Below are positions 1 through 7,116 of a stretch of DNA of 16,594 nt, piece after piece (the first letter of the stretch is position 1; each line of letters opens with the position of its first letter). Source of the DNA: Candidatus Aminicenantota bacterium (GTDB taxonomy: Bacteria; Acidobacteriota; Aminicenantia; Aminicenantales; UBA4085). The position numbers were made by a program, and so were the translations under genes. The stretch covers positions 1 through 16,594 of the forward strand of contig PMCY01000190.1 in NCBI GenBank assembly GCA_003154255.1. Reading direction: 5' to 3'. The notes below the pieces were generated by a model. That model worked only from the letters and a program-made list of their open reading frames with translations. It was not told the DNA's origin and did no database searches.

Positions 1-238
1 TGATGCGCTTGACCGCGTCCGGCTCGCCGCCGATGTCAAAGCCTCCGACGCGCCCCGTTCCCGATGTCGGCCGGAGAATGCCGCAGAGCATGCGGATGGT
101 CGTCGATTTGCCCGCCCCATTGGGGCCGAGGAAGCCGAAAATCTCGCCTTTGGCCACGTCGAAAGAGATATGGTCGACGGCCGTGAAGGCGCCGAACGTC
201 TTGGTCAGCTCCCGGACCTCGATCGCCGCGGGGGTCAT
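1..238 (-). CDS. ABC exporter ATP-binding subunit 2 (N-terminal part, cut by window edge)
   Basis: Energy-supplying subunit of an ABC-2 type exporter, expected to act at the cytoplasmic face of the inner membrane. Only the first 79 codons are in the window, reading leftward and continuing past position 1. They show the start of a nucleotide-binding domain: an aromatic A-loop region ([12 protein letters not shown], about 11-22) and a perfect Walker [10 protein letters not shown] (about 38-46). The ATG (238-236) overlaps the TGA of the upstream ATPase gene as ATGA, which indicates translational coupling. Two consecutive ATPase genes after a membrane-fusion gene match the arrangement of YbhG-YbhF, where YbhF carries two ATPase domains in one chain; here they are separate. 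Permease genes are expected further left. The family assignment is firm; the substrate is unknown. Confidence 0.9.
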   Translation of the reverse strand, partial: MTPAAIEVRELTKTFGAFTAVDHISFDVAKGEIFGFLGPNGAGKSTTIRMLCGILRPTSGTGRVGGFDIGGEPDAVKRI

Positions 239-1161
239 GTCCGCCACGACTCCCGTTTCTCCGATAGGGCCAGGAAAGCGTCCTCGAAGGAAGGAGCGAT
301 CTGCTTCAAACCGTGGACCGGGACGCCCCGCTCGGCCAGGCATCGTCCGAGCCGCTCCAGGCCGCCCGCTCCCTCGAGCACGACGTGGACGGTGTCGCCG
401 AAAGGATGGGCGCTCTTGACGCCCGGGCAGTCCCGCAGGGCCTTGAGAGCGGGCGCGATCGGGGCGGCCAGCTCGGCGATCTCCCCGTGCAAGCCGGCGA
501 TCACAGCGGACGGCGTGTCGTAGGCCAGGATGCGGCCTTCGAACATGAGGCCGACCTTGCGGCAGCGGGCGGCTTCATCCATGTACGGCGTCGTCATGAG
601 GATGGTCACGCCCTCGCTGTTGATCTGCCCCAGAAGCTCCCAGAGCTCGCGCCGCGAGACCGGGTCCACGCCCGTGGTCGGCTCGTCCAGGAAAAGGATC
701 TTTGGGGTATGGAACAGATTGCAGGCCAGGGCCAGCTTTTTCTGCATGCCGCCCGAAAGCTGGCGGGCCAGGCGGTTTTCAAAAGGCCCCAGCGCGCTGA
801 AATGAAGGAGCTCTCCCCGGCGGCGGGTAAAGGCGGCCTTGCCGACTCCGTAGAGGTCGGCGAAAAATTTCAGGTTTTCGGCTACCGTCAGGTCGCCATA
901 CAAGCTGAAGTGCTGGGGCATGTAGCCGATGAAGTCCTTGATCTTTTCGCCGTGAGAGGCGACGTCGAGCCCGGCGATCATAACCGATCCGCGGGTGGGC
1001 TGAAGAAGGCCGATGAATAGACGGAGCAGGGTCGATTTGCCCGCGCCGTCCGGCCCGATCAGGCCGACGATCGTTCCTTCCTCGACTTCCAGGTCCAGGC
1101 CGTTTACAGCGGCCGTGGAGCCGAACGATTTGGCCAAATCGCGGGCCTGGAGAATGATCAT
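235..1161 (-). CDS. ABC exporter ATP-binding subunit 1 (YbhF N-half-like)
   Basis: A 308-residue ATPase of the ABC-2 exporter class. Visible motifs in order: Walker [10 protein letters not shown] (36-44), Q-loop MPQ (Q83), signature LSGGMQ (135-140), Walker B ILFLDE (155-160) with catalytic E160, and D-loop GVDP. The usual switch histidine is replaced: the segment reads [10 protein letters not shown] with P192 where most family members have H. My recollection is that STPYMDEA-like sequences occur in YbhF-like first ATPase domains, so the site may be a degenerate nucleotide site paired with a competent one in the second ATPase. The C-terminal ~90 residues are the variable regulatory tail typical of these exporters. 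It lies 22 bases after the membrane-fusion gene and overlaps the next ATPase gene by 4 bases, so all three form one operon. Confidence 0.93.
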   Translation of the reverse strand: MIILQARDLAKSFGSTAAVNGLDLEVEEGTIVGLIGPDGAGKSTLLRLFIGLLQPTRGSVMIAGLDVASHGEKIKDFIGYMPQHFSLYGDLTVAENLKFFADLYGVGKAAFTRRRGELLHFSALGPFENRLARQLSGGMQKKLALACNLFHTPKILFLDEPTTGVDPVSRRELWELLGQINSEGVTILMTTPYMDEAARCRKVGLMFEGRILAYDTPSAVIAGLHGEIAELAAPIAPALKALRDCPGVKSAHPFGDTVHVVLEGAGGLERLGRCLAERGVPVHGLKQIAPSFEDAFLALSEKRESWRT

Positions 1162-1183
1162 CGGCCGGTTTCGCGGGCCGGGT

Positions 1184-2182
1184 TCAGCGCCCTGCCGTCG
1201 CCAGGGCGATGGTCACGTCCACGGGCAGTCCGGGCTTGAGCTCGCCGGCTGCGTTGTCCAGGTATGATTTGACCATATAGACGAGTTTCAGGCGCTCCTC
1301 CTTGGTCTGGATGTTCTTGGGGGCGAACTCGGCTTCCTGGGAGACGAAATCGACCTTGCCTTTGAAAGTCTTGCCCGGCAGGGCGTCGCAAACGACGCCG
1401 ACCGCCCCGCCTATCTGAACCCGCCCCAGATAGCGTTCGGGCACATAGGCTTTGACGTAGGTGCGGCTGAAGTCGATAAGGCTGAAGAGGATGGCCCCGG
1501 GAAGGGCCAGCTCGCCTTTCTCAACCTGGCGCGTTTGGATTAACGCATCGATGGGGGAGCGAACCTCGGTATCCCGAAGGGCCCGGAGGAGAAAGTCCTG
1601 TTGGGCCTCCAGATTCCGGATCTCGGCCCGGACCATGTCGATTTCCTCTTTTTCCCGGCCCCGGACCGCCATGTCGTAGTTCTCCCGGGCGCTCTTACTC
1701 TGCTCCTGGGCGGCTTTGAGGGCCAGGTCGGCTTTTTCCTTCTGGCTTTCAGATACACCGCCCTCGGACAGGAGGCGGGCCAGGCGCCCCTGGTCCTTGG
1801 CCGCGATCTCCAATTGCTTGGCGGCGATCTCGACCTGGGTTTTGGCCATGGCAATCATTTCCTTCTTGCTGCCCATCCTGGCCAGATCGAGTTTTGATTG
1901 GGCTCCGGCCAGACCGGCCTTGACCTGGTCGAGCTGGATGCGGATCCGTTCGTCGTCCAGGCGGCAGAGGAGATCGCCCTTCCGCACAGGTTGGCCTTCC
2001 TGAACCAGAACCTCTTTGACTTCGCCCTGGACCTGGGCTCGGAGGTCGGTCTGAACGGCCTCGATGAGGCCGGTCACGGAGAGTGAGTTGGGATCGGTTT
2101 CTGCCTTGCGGCAATTGGATAAAAGAATGACTGTCAAAGCCAGGGGCAGGGCCGCATATCTCAAGGCTGGGATTCGGCGCAT
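1184..2182 (-). CDS. HlyD/YbhG-type membrane-fusion protein, probable lipoprotein
   Basis: Periplasmic adaptor of the ABC exporter, expected to link the inner-membrane pump to an outer-membrane exit. The 332 residues begin with a hydrophobic signal ending in a lipobox-like LSNC (21-24), so an inner-membrane lipid anchor at C24 is likely, although N at -1 is unusual. Two lipoyl-like half motifs (about 45-76 and 204-235, the second with RSPIDALIQTRQVEKGEL) flank a long Lys/Glu/Ala/Gln-rich coiled coil (about 77-203). A beta-barrel domain follows. This is the standard layout of the RND/ABC adaptor family. The start is supported by a GGAGG 9 bases upstream. It is first in the operon with the two ATPases and diverges from the ECF sigma factor gene. 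The substrate is not deducible. Confidence 0.9.
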   Translation of the reverse strand: MRRIPALRYAALPLALTVILLSNCRKAETDPNSLSVTGLIEAVQTDLRAQVQGEVKEVLVQEGQPVRKGDLLCRLDDERIRIQLDQVKAGLAGAQSKLDLARMGSKKEMIAMAKTQVEIAAKQLEIAAKDQGRLARLLSEGGVSESQKEKADLALKAAQEQSKSARENYDMAVRGREKEEIDMVRAEIRNLEAQQDFLLRALRDTEVRSPIDALIQTRQVEKGELALPGAILFSLIDFSRTYVKAYVPERYLGRVQIGGAVGVVCDALPGKTFKGKVDFVSQEAEFAPKNIQTKEERLKLVYMVKSYLDNAAGELKPGLPVDVTIALATAGR

Positions 2183-2191
2183 AGGTTTGTT

Positions 2192-2212
2192 CCTCCGCGT
2201 GATTCCATTATA
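2192..2212 (-). promoter_or_regulatory. Promoter -10 and Shine-Dalgarno of the exporter operon
   Basis: Reading leftward, a perfect TATAAT (2212-2207) is followed by a GGAGG ribosome site (2196-2192), then the ATG at 2182. No good -35 is seen at 17 bases; TTGCCT at 2238-2233 is a weak candidate with a 20-base spacer. The 104-base gap to the divergent sigma factor gene must hold both control regions. Confidence 0.55.
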
Positions 2213-2286
2213 TCCAAAATGTCCCTCGTGGGAGGCAACCTTTTTGCCTTTTCCCGCATCTTGGAAGATGAAGAGAGAAAACCAAA

Positions 2287-2940
2287 GTGTCGTCCCCGGA
2301 GCTGATCTTGGAAATGGGCCGCCAAATGGTGGATAATCAACCCATGGCCCCGGCCTCCGATGCTTCCTCTCCCGGCCTTGCCGTCCCGGACACCGCGCTC
2401 GCCCTTCTCCTTAAGCGCAGCCAGGACGGCGATACGACGGCCATGGAAACCATCTACCTGAAATTCAAGGGCGCTTTCTTCAATCTGGCTTATCGCTATG
2501 GCGGGGACCGGGCCACCGCCGAGGATTTGCTCCAGGACATTTTTATCAAGATCTTTACCCATATCCAGGACGTCCGGAGTCCGGAGATGTTTCCCGGCTG
2601 GGCCTTCCGGATCGCCCTCAATTCCTGCTACAGTCATCTGCGCGAAAAAAAGTCCAAGAGCGGCCGGACGGTTTCCCTGACCGATATGGGGGAGATGATC
2701 GGCTTCGTGGATCCGGAACGGACCGGATCCGATCTGCGCAAGCCCTTGCAGGATGCCATCGCCGGGCTTTCGCGCCGGTTGAAGGAAATATTCCTTCTCC
2801 ACGATGTGCAGGGCTTCAAGCACGAGGAGATCGCCTCGATGCTGCGGCTTTCCGTGGGAACGTCCAAGTCCCAACTCTTCAAGGCCCGGCTCAAGGTCCG
2901 GGAATACCTCAAGGCCCGCCGCATCGGGCCGGGAGAATGA
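2287..2940 (+). CDS. ECF-type RNA polymerase sigma factor (sigma-70 family, RpoE-like)
   Basis: Directs RNA polymerase to a small set of promoters, usually in response to an envelope signal. From the GTG start the protein has 217 residues with the two-domain ECF layout: region 2 at about 37-121 (DLLQDIFIKIF, then FPGWAFRIALNSCYSHLR for -10 recognition) and region 4 at about 153-206 (LSRRLKEIFLLHDVQGFKHEEIASMLRLSVGTSKSQLFKAR, a helix-turn-helix). There is no region 1.1 or 3. The start is uncertain: GTG 2287 has AGAGAG about 9 bases upstream, while ATGs at 2314, 2326 and 2344 would shorten the nonconserved N-terminus and keep both domains intact. It overlaps the anti-sigma gene by 4 bases (ATGA), the usual sigma/anti-sigma coupling. 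Autoregulation is common in such operons but not demonstrable here. Confidence 0.93.
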   Translation: MSSPELILEMGRQMVDNQPMAPASDASSPGLAVPDTALALLLKRSQDGDTTAMETIYLKFKGAFFNLAYRYGGDRATAEDLLQDIFIKIFTHIQDVRSPEMFPGWAFRIALNSCYSHLREKKSKSGRTVSLTDMGEMIGFVDPERTGSDLRKPLQDAIAGLSRRLKEIFLLHDVQGFKHEEIASMLRLSVGTSKSQLFKARLKVREYLKARRIGPGE

Positions 2941-3620
2941 CCATGAAATGCGTGAAATTCCATAGGATGATCGGCGATAGGCTGGAAGGCTCGATCCGGC
3001 CCCAGGACCGGGCCCGGCTGGAGGACCATCTTAAGTCCTGCTCCGAGTGCCGCGAACTGGCCGGCGATTTCCAGAAGATCGCGGCCGAAGCCAAAGCCCT
3101 TCCGCAGGAGGATCCGGCCGATGACCTCTGGCCGGCCATCCGGGCCGGAATCGCCGCCGCCCGGCGGGCGCGGACGGCTCCGGCGTATGCCCACTCCCGG
3201 TTCAAATGGGCCTGGGCGGCCGGCTTCGTATTGATCGGCGTCGGTCTCGGCCTCGTCGTCGGGCTCCGCCCCTGGAAGGCTGAACTTCCGACGGCCTTCG
3301 CCGCCGACCAGGACCGGACCGTGGCCAAGCTGCAGGAAGCCGAGAATCACTACCGGCTCGCCATCCAGGCCATGACCGAGGCCCTGGTCCCCGGCCGCGG
3401 CAGTCTCGACGTCCGGACGGCGGCCCTCTTCAGGCGGGATCTTCAGGCTGTCGACACGGCCATCGATTCCTGCCGCAACGCCTTGCGCCGGGACCCCAAA
3501 AACCTCGACGCCCGGGTTTTTCTTTTGGGCGCATACCAGAAAAAAGTCGAAGTCCTGAACGGTTTCCTCGAGATGGGAAAGAATGGCCAGACCGGCTCAC
3601 CGGTCGGGCCGGGATTATAA
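2937..3620 (+). CDS. Membrane-anchored zinc-finger anti-sigma factor
   Basis: Probably holds the sigma factor encoded just upstream at the membrane until a signal arrives. The 227 residues start with a zinc-binding anti-sigma (ZAS) helix bundle: H31-x3-C35-x2-C38 is intact and C5 lies near the start. A linker follows, then a single membrane segment at about 91-110 (WAWAAGFVLIGVGLGLVVGL). The remaining ~115 residues would be periplasmic, helical and TPR-like (ALRRDPKNLDARVFLLGAYQKK), a possible sensor region. The ATGA overlap with the sigma gene couples their translation. The DUF4097-type gene follows after 25 bases. The ZAS and membrane features are visible; the sensed signal is not. Confidence 0.88.
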   Translation: MTMKCVKFHRMIGDRLEGSIRPQDRARLEDHLKSCSECRELAGDFQKIAAEAKALPQEDPADDLWPAIRAGIAAARRARTAPAYAHSRFKWAWAAGFVLIGVGLGLVVGLRPWKAELPTAFAADQDRTVAKLQEAENHYRLAIQAMTEALVPGRGSLDVRTAALFRRDLQAVDTAIDSCRNALRRDPKNLDARVFLLGAYQKKVEVLNGFLEMGKNGQTGSPVGPGL

Positions 3621-3645
3621 ACGAGAGCACTGAAGGAGGAATTCC

Positions 3646-4602
3646 ATGAACAAAGCGAAAAACATCCGCCGGGCCGTCGTCATCGGCGTGCTGCTGGCCG
3701 TGGCCGTGTATCCGCTGGGATTGTCGGCCAAGGAGAAATTCGAGCAGAAATTCGAGAAGATCGAGGACCTGGCCAGAGACGGCAAGGTCGTCATCAGCAA
3801 CCTTTCGGGTTCCATCGAAATCCGCAGTTGGGCCGAAGCCAGGGTCAAGATCGAGGCCAACAAGGTCTCCGAGGCCAAGACCCTGGACAAGGCCAAAGAG
3901 AACGCCGACAAGGTCGAAATCGTCGTGGAGAAGACGGGCGGCATCCTGCGCATCGAGACCAAATATCCCGATCAACGGGGCCAAGGCGAATCGCTGAGCG
4001 TGTCCGTCTACTACAAGATCTGGGTCCCCGAGAAGGCCTCCATCAAGGCCAAGTCGGTGAGCGGCGGCCTGTCGGTCGAAGGCCTGGGCGGGGCCCTGGA
4101 ATCCAACGTCGTCAGCGGCAATGTCACACTGTCCAAGATCACGGGCGACGTGGATTCGACCGTGACCAGCGGCACGGTGATCGTTTCCGATATCACGGGC
4201 GCGGTCAACCTGCGGACCATCTCGGGCGGCATCACGGCCGAGCGGATCAAGGGTTCGGTCGAGGCCGAGACCACGAGCGGCGCCATCCGCATGCGCGAAA
4301 TCGTCGGGGCCAGGAGCATCCGGGCCAAGGTCCTCAGCGGCAACATCACTTACGAAGGCGACCTGGCCAGGGATGGGAAATACACGCTGGAAGCGTTGAG
4401 CGGCCGGCTGGAAATGATCATCCCCGCCAATTCGGGCTTCGAGCTGGAGGCGGAGACGTTCAGCGGCGGCATCCAGTCCGATTTCGACGTGACCGTATCG
4501 GGCCGCCTCTCGGCCAAGGAGCTGCGGGGCGTCGTCAATAACGGCGGGGCCTCGGTCCGGCTGAAAAGCTTCAGCGGCTCCATCTCCCTGAAGAAAAAGT
4601 AA
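3646..4602 (+). CDS. Exported DUF4097-type beta-repeat protein
   Basis: A 318-residue protein of unknown role, resembling the DUF4097 (adhesin-like beta-solenoid) family often found beside sigma/anti-sigma or PspC-type envelope regulators. An N-terminal signal or anchor covers about 8-28 (AVVIGVLLAVAVYPLGLSA). The body is rich in beta strands separated by Ser-Gly turns: SG at 139, 157, 175, 193 and 211 is exactly 18 residues apart, then 231, 252 and 273 at 20-21, with further SG at 54, 286 and 310. This implies a right-handed beta-solenoid of about 8-9 turns. A textbook AAGGAGG (3633-3639) sits 6 bases before the ATG, stronger than elsewhere in this operon and suggesting high expression. It is last in the sigma/anti-sigma operon and may be its output or part of its sensing chain (inference). 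Confidence 0.85.
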   Translation: MNKAKNIRRAVVIGVLLAVAVYPLGLSAKEKFEQKFEKIEDLARDGKVVISNLSGSIEIRSWAEARVKIEANKVSEAKTLDKAKENADKVEIVVEKTGGILRIETKYPDQRGQGESLSVSVYYKIWVPEKASIKAKSVSGGLSVEGLGGALESNVVSGNVTLSKITGDVDSTVTSGTVIVSDITGAVNLRTISGGITAERIKGSVEAETTSGAIRMREIVGARSIRAKVLSGNITYEGDLARDGKYTLEALSGRLEMIIPANSGFELEAETFSGGIQSDFDVTVSGRLSAKELRGVVNNGGASVRLKSFSGSISLKKK

Positions 4603-4620
4603 CGATCTCCTGGGGTCGCA

Positions 4621-4695
4621 GGGGAGCACTTTCCACTTTTCATCGATCTCTCCGGCGTTTTTGAAATCTCGCGCGAAACATGGAAAGTGCTCCCC
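4621..4695. repeat. Perfect 15-base inverted repeat with 45-base spacer (REP/MITE-like or terminator)
   Basis: GGGGAGCACTTTCCA (4621-4635) is repeated exactly in inverted form as TGGAAAGTGCTCCCC (4681-4695). The spacer is 45 bases. A T-rich stretch (about 4703-4713) follows the right arm. It sits between the end of the sigma operon and the AT-rich hydrolase gene. It could be a REP-like or miniature mobile element, or a long-armed terminator for the upstream operon. No direct target repeat is obvious at its edges. Confidence 0.7.
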
Positions 4696-4748
4696 CGCGG
4701 CCTTTTATTTTTCCTTCTCCACGGAAGAGAACCAAACGGGGCATAGCG

Positions 4749-5870
4749 ATGAAAAGAAATTCTCTTTTGATTCGCCCTCTGTTGCTTTTTTTCGTTGGGA
4801 TTGCTTTGACCGCAGCATCTTCTTTTAAAAAAGAAGAGATCATCAATATTAAAACCTTAAACGGTAATGAGATCACTCCGGCAGAAATGGATGAGTATTT
4901 AAAGAATCAAATGGATTCAATAGGGCTGCCTGGATTGTCTATCGCCATAATCAATGAAGCCAAAATAATCTACCATCGAACATTGGGTGTCACTAATGTG
5001 GATACAAAGGAAAAAGTGTCTCAAGAAACGCTCTTTGATGCCGGTTCCATGTCTAAAACGCCATTTGCCTATCTGGTCATGAAAATGGTGGAGCGGGGAA
5101 TATTGAATTTGGATCGGCCTCTTTATACTTATTTGCCATATCCCGATATCGCCTATGACGATCGCTATAAATTAATAACGGCCCGGATGGTTCTCAGTCA
5201 CACATCGGGCTTTCCTAACTGGAGGATTTTGAATGAGGATAAAAAATTGGATATTAAATTCACTCCTGGAACTCAATATCTTTATTCCGGAGAGGGTTTT
5301 GAATATTTGGCCAATGTTGTGGCTCATCTGAAGAATATTCAAAAAAATGACCTTCAGGATCTATTTAAGGACGAAGTTTCTACTCCTTTGGGGATGTCCT
5401 ACGCTTTTTATATATGGAATGATTATGTGGCAAAACATCAGGCAACAGGACATGTGGATGGTAAAGTTTCTGAAGGATGGGGCATGAATGCAAACAAACC
5501 CGATTTTGGCGCCGCCTATAGCCTCCAGACCGAAGCAATCAGTTACGCCAAATTCATTGTGGCGATGATCCAGGAAAAAGGATTGAAGAAAACGACTTAT
5601 GATGAAATGTTGAAAGCCCAGGTCCGGATTTCTCCCGAGACCGATGGCCGCTCATACGGACTTGGCATAGAAATGAAACCCACGAGGTTTGGAAATGAAT
5701 ATATGCATGATGGCTACAACTTAAATTATTATTCCGCTTTCATGTTCAATAAAGAACAAAAATTCGGATATGTGTTTTTCACCAACTGCAATAAAGGTTC
5801 TGATTTTAATAAAAAATTGGAGTCTTTTTTGACGGATCGCACTGAACGTTTGACCGGCATGCCTATTTGA
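4749..5870 (+). CDS. Exported serine hydrolase, beta-lactamase/penicillin-binding-protein-like
   Basis: A 373-residue member of the class C beta-lactamase-like superfamily (COG1680 type), which contains esterases, D-aminopeptidases and peptidases as well as lactamases. Visible catalytic motifs: S100-M-S-K103 (SxxK, nucleophile and base), Y179-S-G (the YxN-equivalent tyrosine), HTSG (151-154) and H320-D-G (the KTG/HxG equivalent). Residues 1-25 form a Sec signal (LLLFFVGIALTAASS). The chosen ATG gives this signal directly; an earlier in-frame ATG at 4680 lies inside the inverted repeat and adds an implausible proline-rich leader. The gene is far more AT-rich than its neighbours (23 G+C in 5281-5340 against 42 in 7441-7500), which suggests recent acquisition. 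The substrate cannot be read from sequence, and drug resistance should not be assumed. Confidence 0.87.
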   Translation: MKRNSLLIRPLLLFFVGIALTAASSFKKEEIINIKTLNGNEITPAEMDEYLKNQMDSIGLPGLSIAIINEAKIIYHRTLGVTNVDTKEKVSQETLFDAGSMSKTPFAYLVMKMVERGILNLDRPLYTYLPYPDIAYDDRYKLITARMVLSHTSGFPNWRILNEDKKLDIKFTPGTQYLYSGEGFEYLANVVAHLKNIQKNDLQDLFKDEVSTPLGMSYAFYIWNDYVAKHQATGHVDGKVSEGWGMNANKPDFGAAYSLQTEAISYAKFIVAMIQEKGLKKTTYDEMLKAQVRISPETDGRSYGLGIEMKPTRFGNEYMHDGYNLNYYSAFMFNKEQKFGYVFFTNCNKGSDFNKKLESFLTDRTERLTGMPI

Positions 5871-5920
5871 GGTCGGCGGGTTGATCTTTTTTGTTTTCCG
5901 AACGATTGCGACCACTCGAA

Positions 5921-5953
5921 GCATCACCTGAAAAATTAGCATTTTGGTGACGC
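5921..5953. repeat. Imperfect inverted repeat upstream of the MFS gene
   Basis: TCACC (5924-5928) pairs with GGTGA (5946-5950), and AAAA (5931-5934) pairs with TTTT (5942-5945) across a 2-base bulge. Outside a mismatch, GC pairs with GC. It lies between the hydrolase stop and the -10 box of the next gene. It could be a regulator-binding site or a weak terminator; no U-tract follows it. Confidence 0.4.
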
Positions 5954-5966
5954 GGCCCTTTATAAT
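5936..5966 (+). promoter_or_regulatory. Promoter for a leaderless transcript of the MFS gene
   Basis: A perfect TATAAT (5961-5966) ends 6 bases before the ATG at 5973, so the normal transcription start would be at or next to the A of the start codon. No Shine-Dalgarno sequence fits between them. The best -35 is TTAGCA (5936-5941), 4 of 6 to consensus with a long 19-base spacer. Confidence 0.6.
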
Positions 5967-5972
5967 CCCCGC

Positions 5973-7106
5973 ATGACCCTGCTCCGCCGCGTCCACGTCC
6001 TCAACTTCGTCCGTAATTTCACCGTCACCTCCATCCTTTTCCTTCTGCCCATGCATTTCGTCAAGGCCGGATACGGCGGGGTCCGGATCGGGGCCATCAT
6101 CGCGGCCCTTTCAGTGGCGCCGCTCCTGGCTGCTTTTCCCACCGGCTGGATCAACGACCGGTTCTCCATGGCCGGCATCGTCCGGGCCGCCCTCCTCGCG
6201 GTCGGCCTGATCTTCGTCGTCCTGGCCTGGACGACGAATTTTCCCGTCGTCCTGGCCGCCTTCTTCCTCCTCGGCACGGCCAACAACGCTCTGGACGTTT
6301 CCCTCCAAAGCCTCTATTACAAGGACGAGACGGATATCGATCAGAACCGCAAATACGGATCCTACGTCTTCTGGATGGGATTCGGCCCCGTGCTGGGCAT
6401 CGCCGCCGGCGGCCTCCTGACCCAGGTCGCCGATTTCCGGACGCTTTTCCTGGCCTTCGCCGCGATCATGCTGGCGATCATCGGCGTCGTCCGCCGTTTC
6501 GACGGACAGCGCTTCCATCTGGTCGGTTTCCGCGATTACGGCCGGGACTTCTTCCGCCCCAAGACGCTGTTCTTCGTTCTCTTCCTCTTTTTCCTCGGCC
6601 TGCACTGGGCCGTGGAGGGGACGGTTTACGCCCCCTTTCTGCAGACCCGCTTCGGGCTGAACAATCTCCAGGCCTCGCTGTTCATGTCGGCCGAGCTGTT
6701 TTTCCTTCCGGTTTCGGCCCTGCTCATCGGGCGGCGGAAGTTCGATGCGCGGGCCAACAAGCGCCTCGTCCTGGCGGCCATGGCCCTGTCCGGCGCGGGC
6801 ATGATCCTGACCGTGACCGGAAACGTCTTCCTCTCGCTGGGGTTCCGGATTCTTCACGAGATCGGCGATGGTGCGGCCGGGGCCTTGATCGCCGTCTATA
6901 TCTCTCGGCTGTTCGAGAGGCGCAGCATCGGCGGCGGCGCCGCGCTCCTGCTGGCCGTCGAGATCCTGGCCAAGATGCTGGGGGCGATGACCCTGGCCCC
7001 GCTGGGCTTCCGCTTCGGATTGCAGATTCCCTTCTATATCGCCGGCGGCCTCCTGGTGGCCGATTCGATCTATGGTGCTTTTCTTTTCAGGCGGCTGGAA
7101 TATTGA
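5973..7106 (+). CDS. Major facilitator superfamily transporter
   Basis: An inner-membrane secondary transporter of 377 residues with about 12 hydrophobic segments and few charged residues outside loops. A family-like loop, GWINDRFSMAGIVR, follows the second segment (compare the MFS motif A GxxxDRxGRR, here degenerate). A charged central loop around VRRFDGQRFHLVGFRDYGRDFFRPKT separates the two halves. The size is close to the short end of the family. No Shine-Dalgarno sequence precedes the ATG, but a perfect -10 box does, so leaderless translation is likely. The YgiQ-type gene follows after only 10 bases, implying cotranscription. The transported compound is not identifiable. Confidence 0.87.
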   Translation: MTLLRRVHVLNFVRNFTVTSILFLLPMHFVKAGYGGVRIGAIIAALSVAPLLAAFPTGWINDRFSMAGIVRAALLAVGLIFVVLAWTTNFPVVLAAFFLLGTANNALDVSLQSLYYKDETDIDQNRKYGSYVFWMGFGPVLGIAAGGLLTQVADFRTLFLAFAAIMLAIIGVVRRFDGQRFHLVGFRDYGRDFFRPKTLFFVLFLFFLGLHWAVEGTVYAPFLQTRFGLNNLQASLFMSAELFFLPVSALLIGRRKFDARANKRLVLAAMALSGAGMILTVTGNVFLSLGFRILHEIGDGAAGALIAVYISRLFERRSIGGGAALLLAVEILAKMLGAMTLAPLGFRFGLQIPFYIAGGLLVADSIYGAFLFRRLEY

Positions 7107-7116
7107 GAGCGGACTC

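Noticed and set aside
3430..4629. A 399-codon minus-strand frame across the anti-sigma and beta-repeat genes
   Set aside because: The composition is an Asp/Gly/Leu/Arg-rich antisense artefact, and the plus-strand genes have signals, motifs and ribosome sites.
4680..4748. Upstream ATG for the beta-lactamase-like gene
   Set aside because: It falls inside the inverted repeat and would place a proline- and arginine-rich stretch before the signal peptide.
4749..5870. Antibiotic-resistance gene
   Set aside because: The fold family includes many esterases and peptidases; the motifs (HDG instead of KTG) do not by themselves support lactam hydrolysis.
7072..7116. Earlier start for the YgiQ-type protein
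   Set aside because: It would overlap the transporter gene by 35 bases, and the added residues do not belong to the family sequence.
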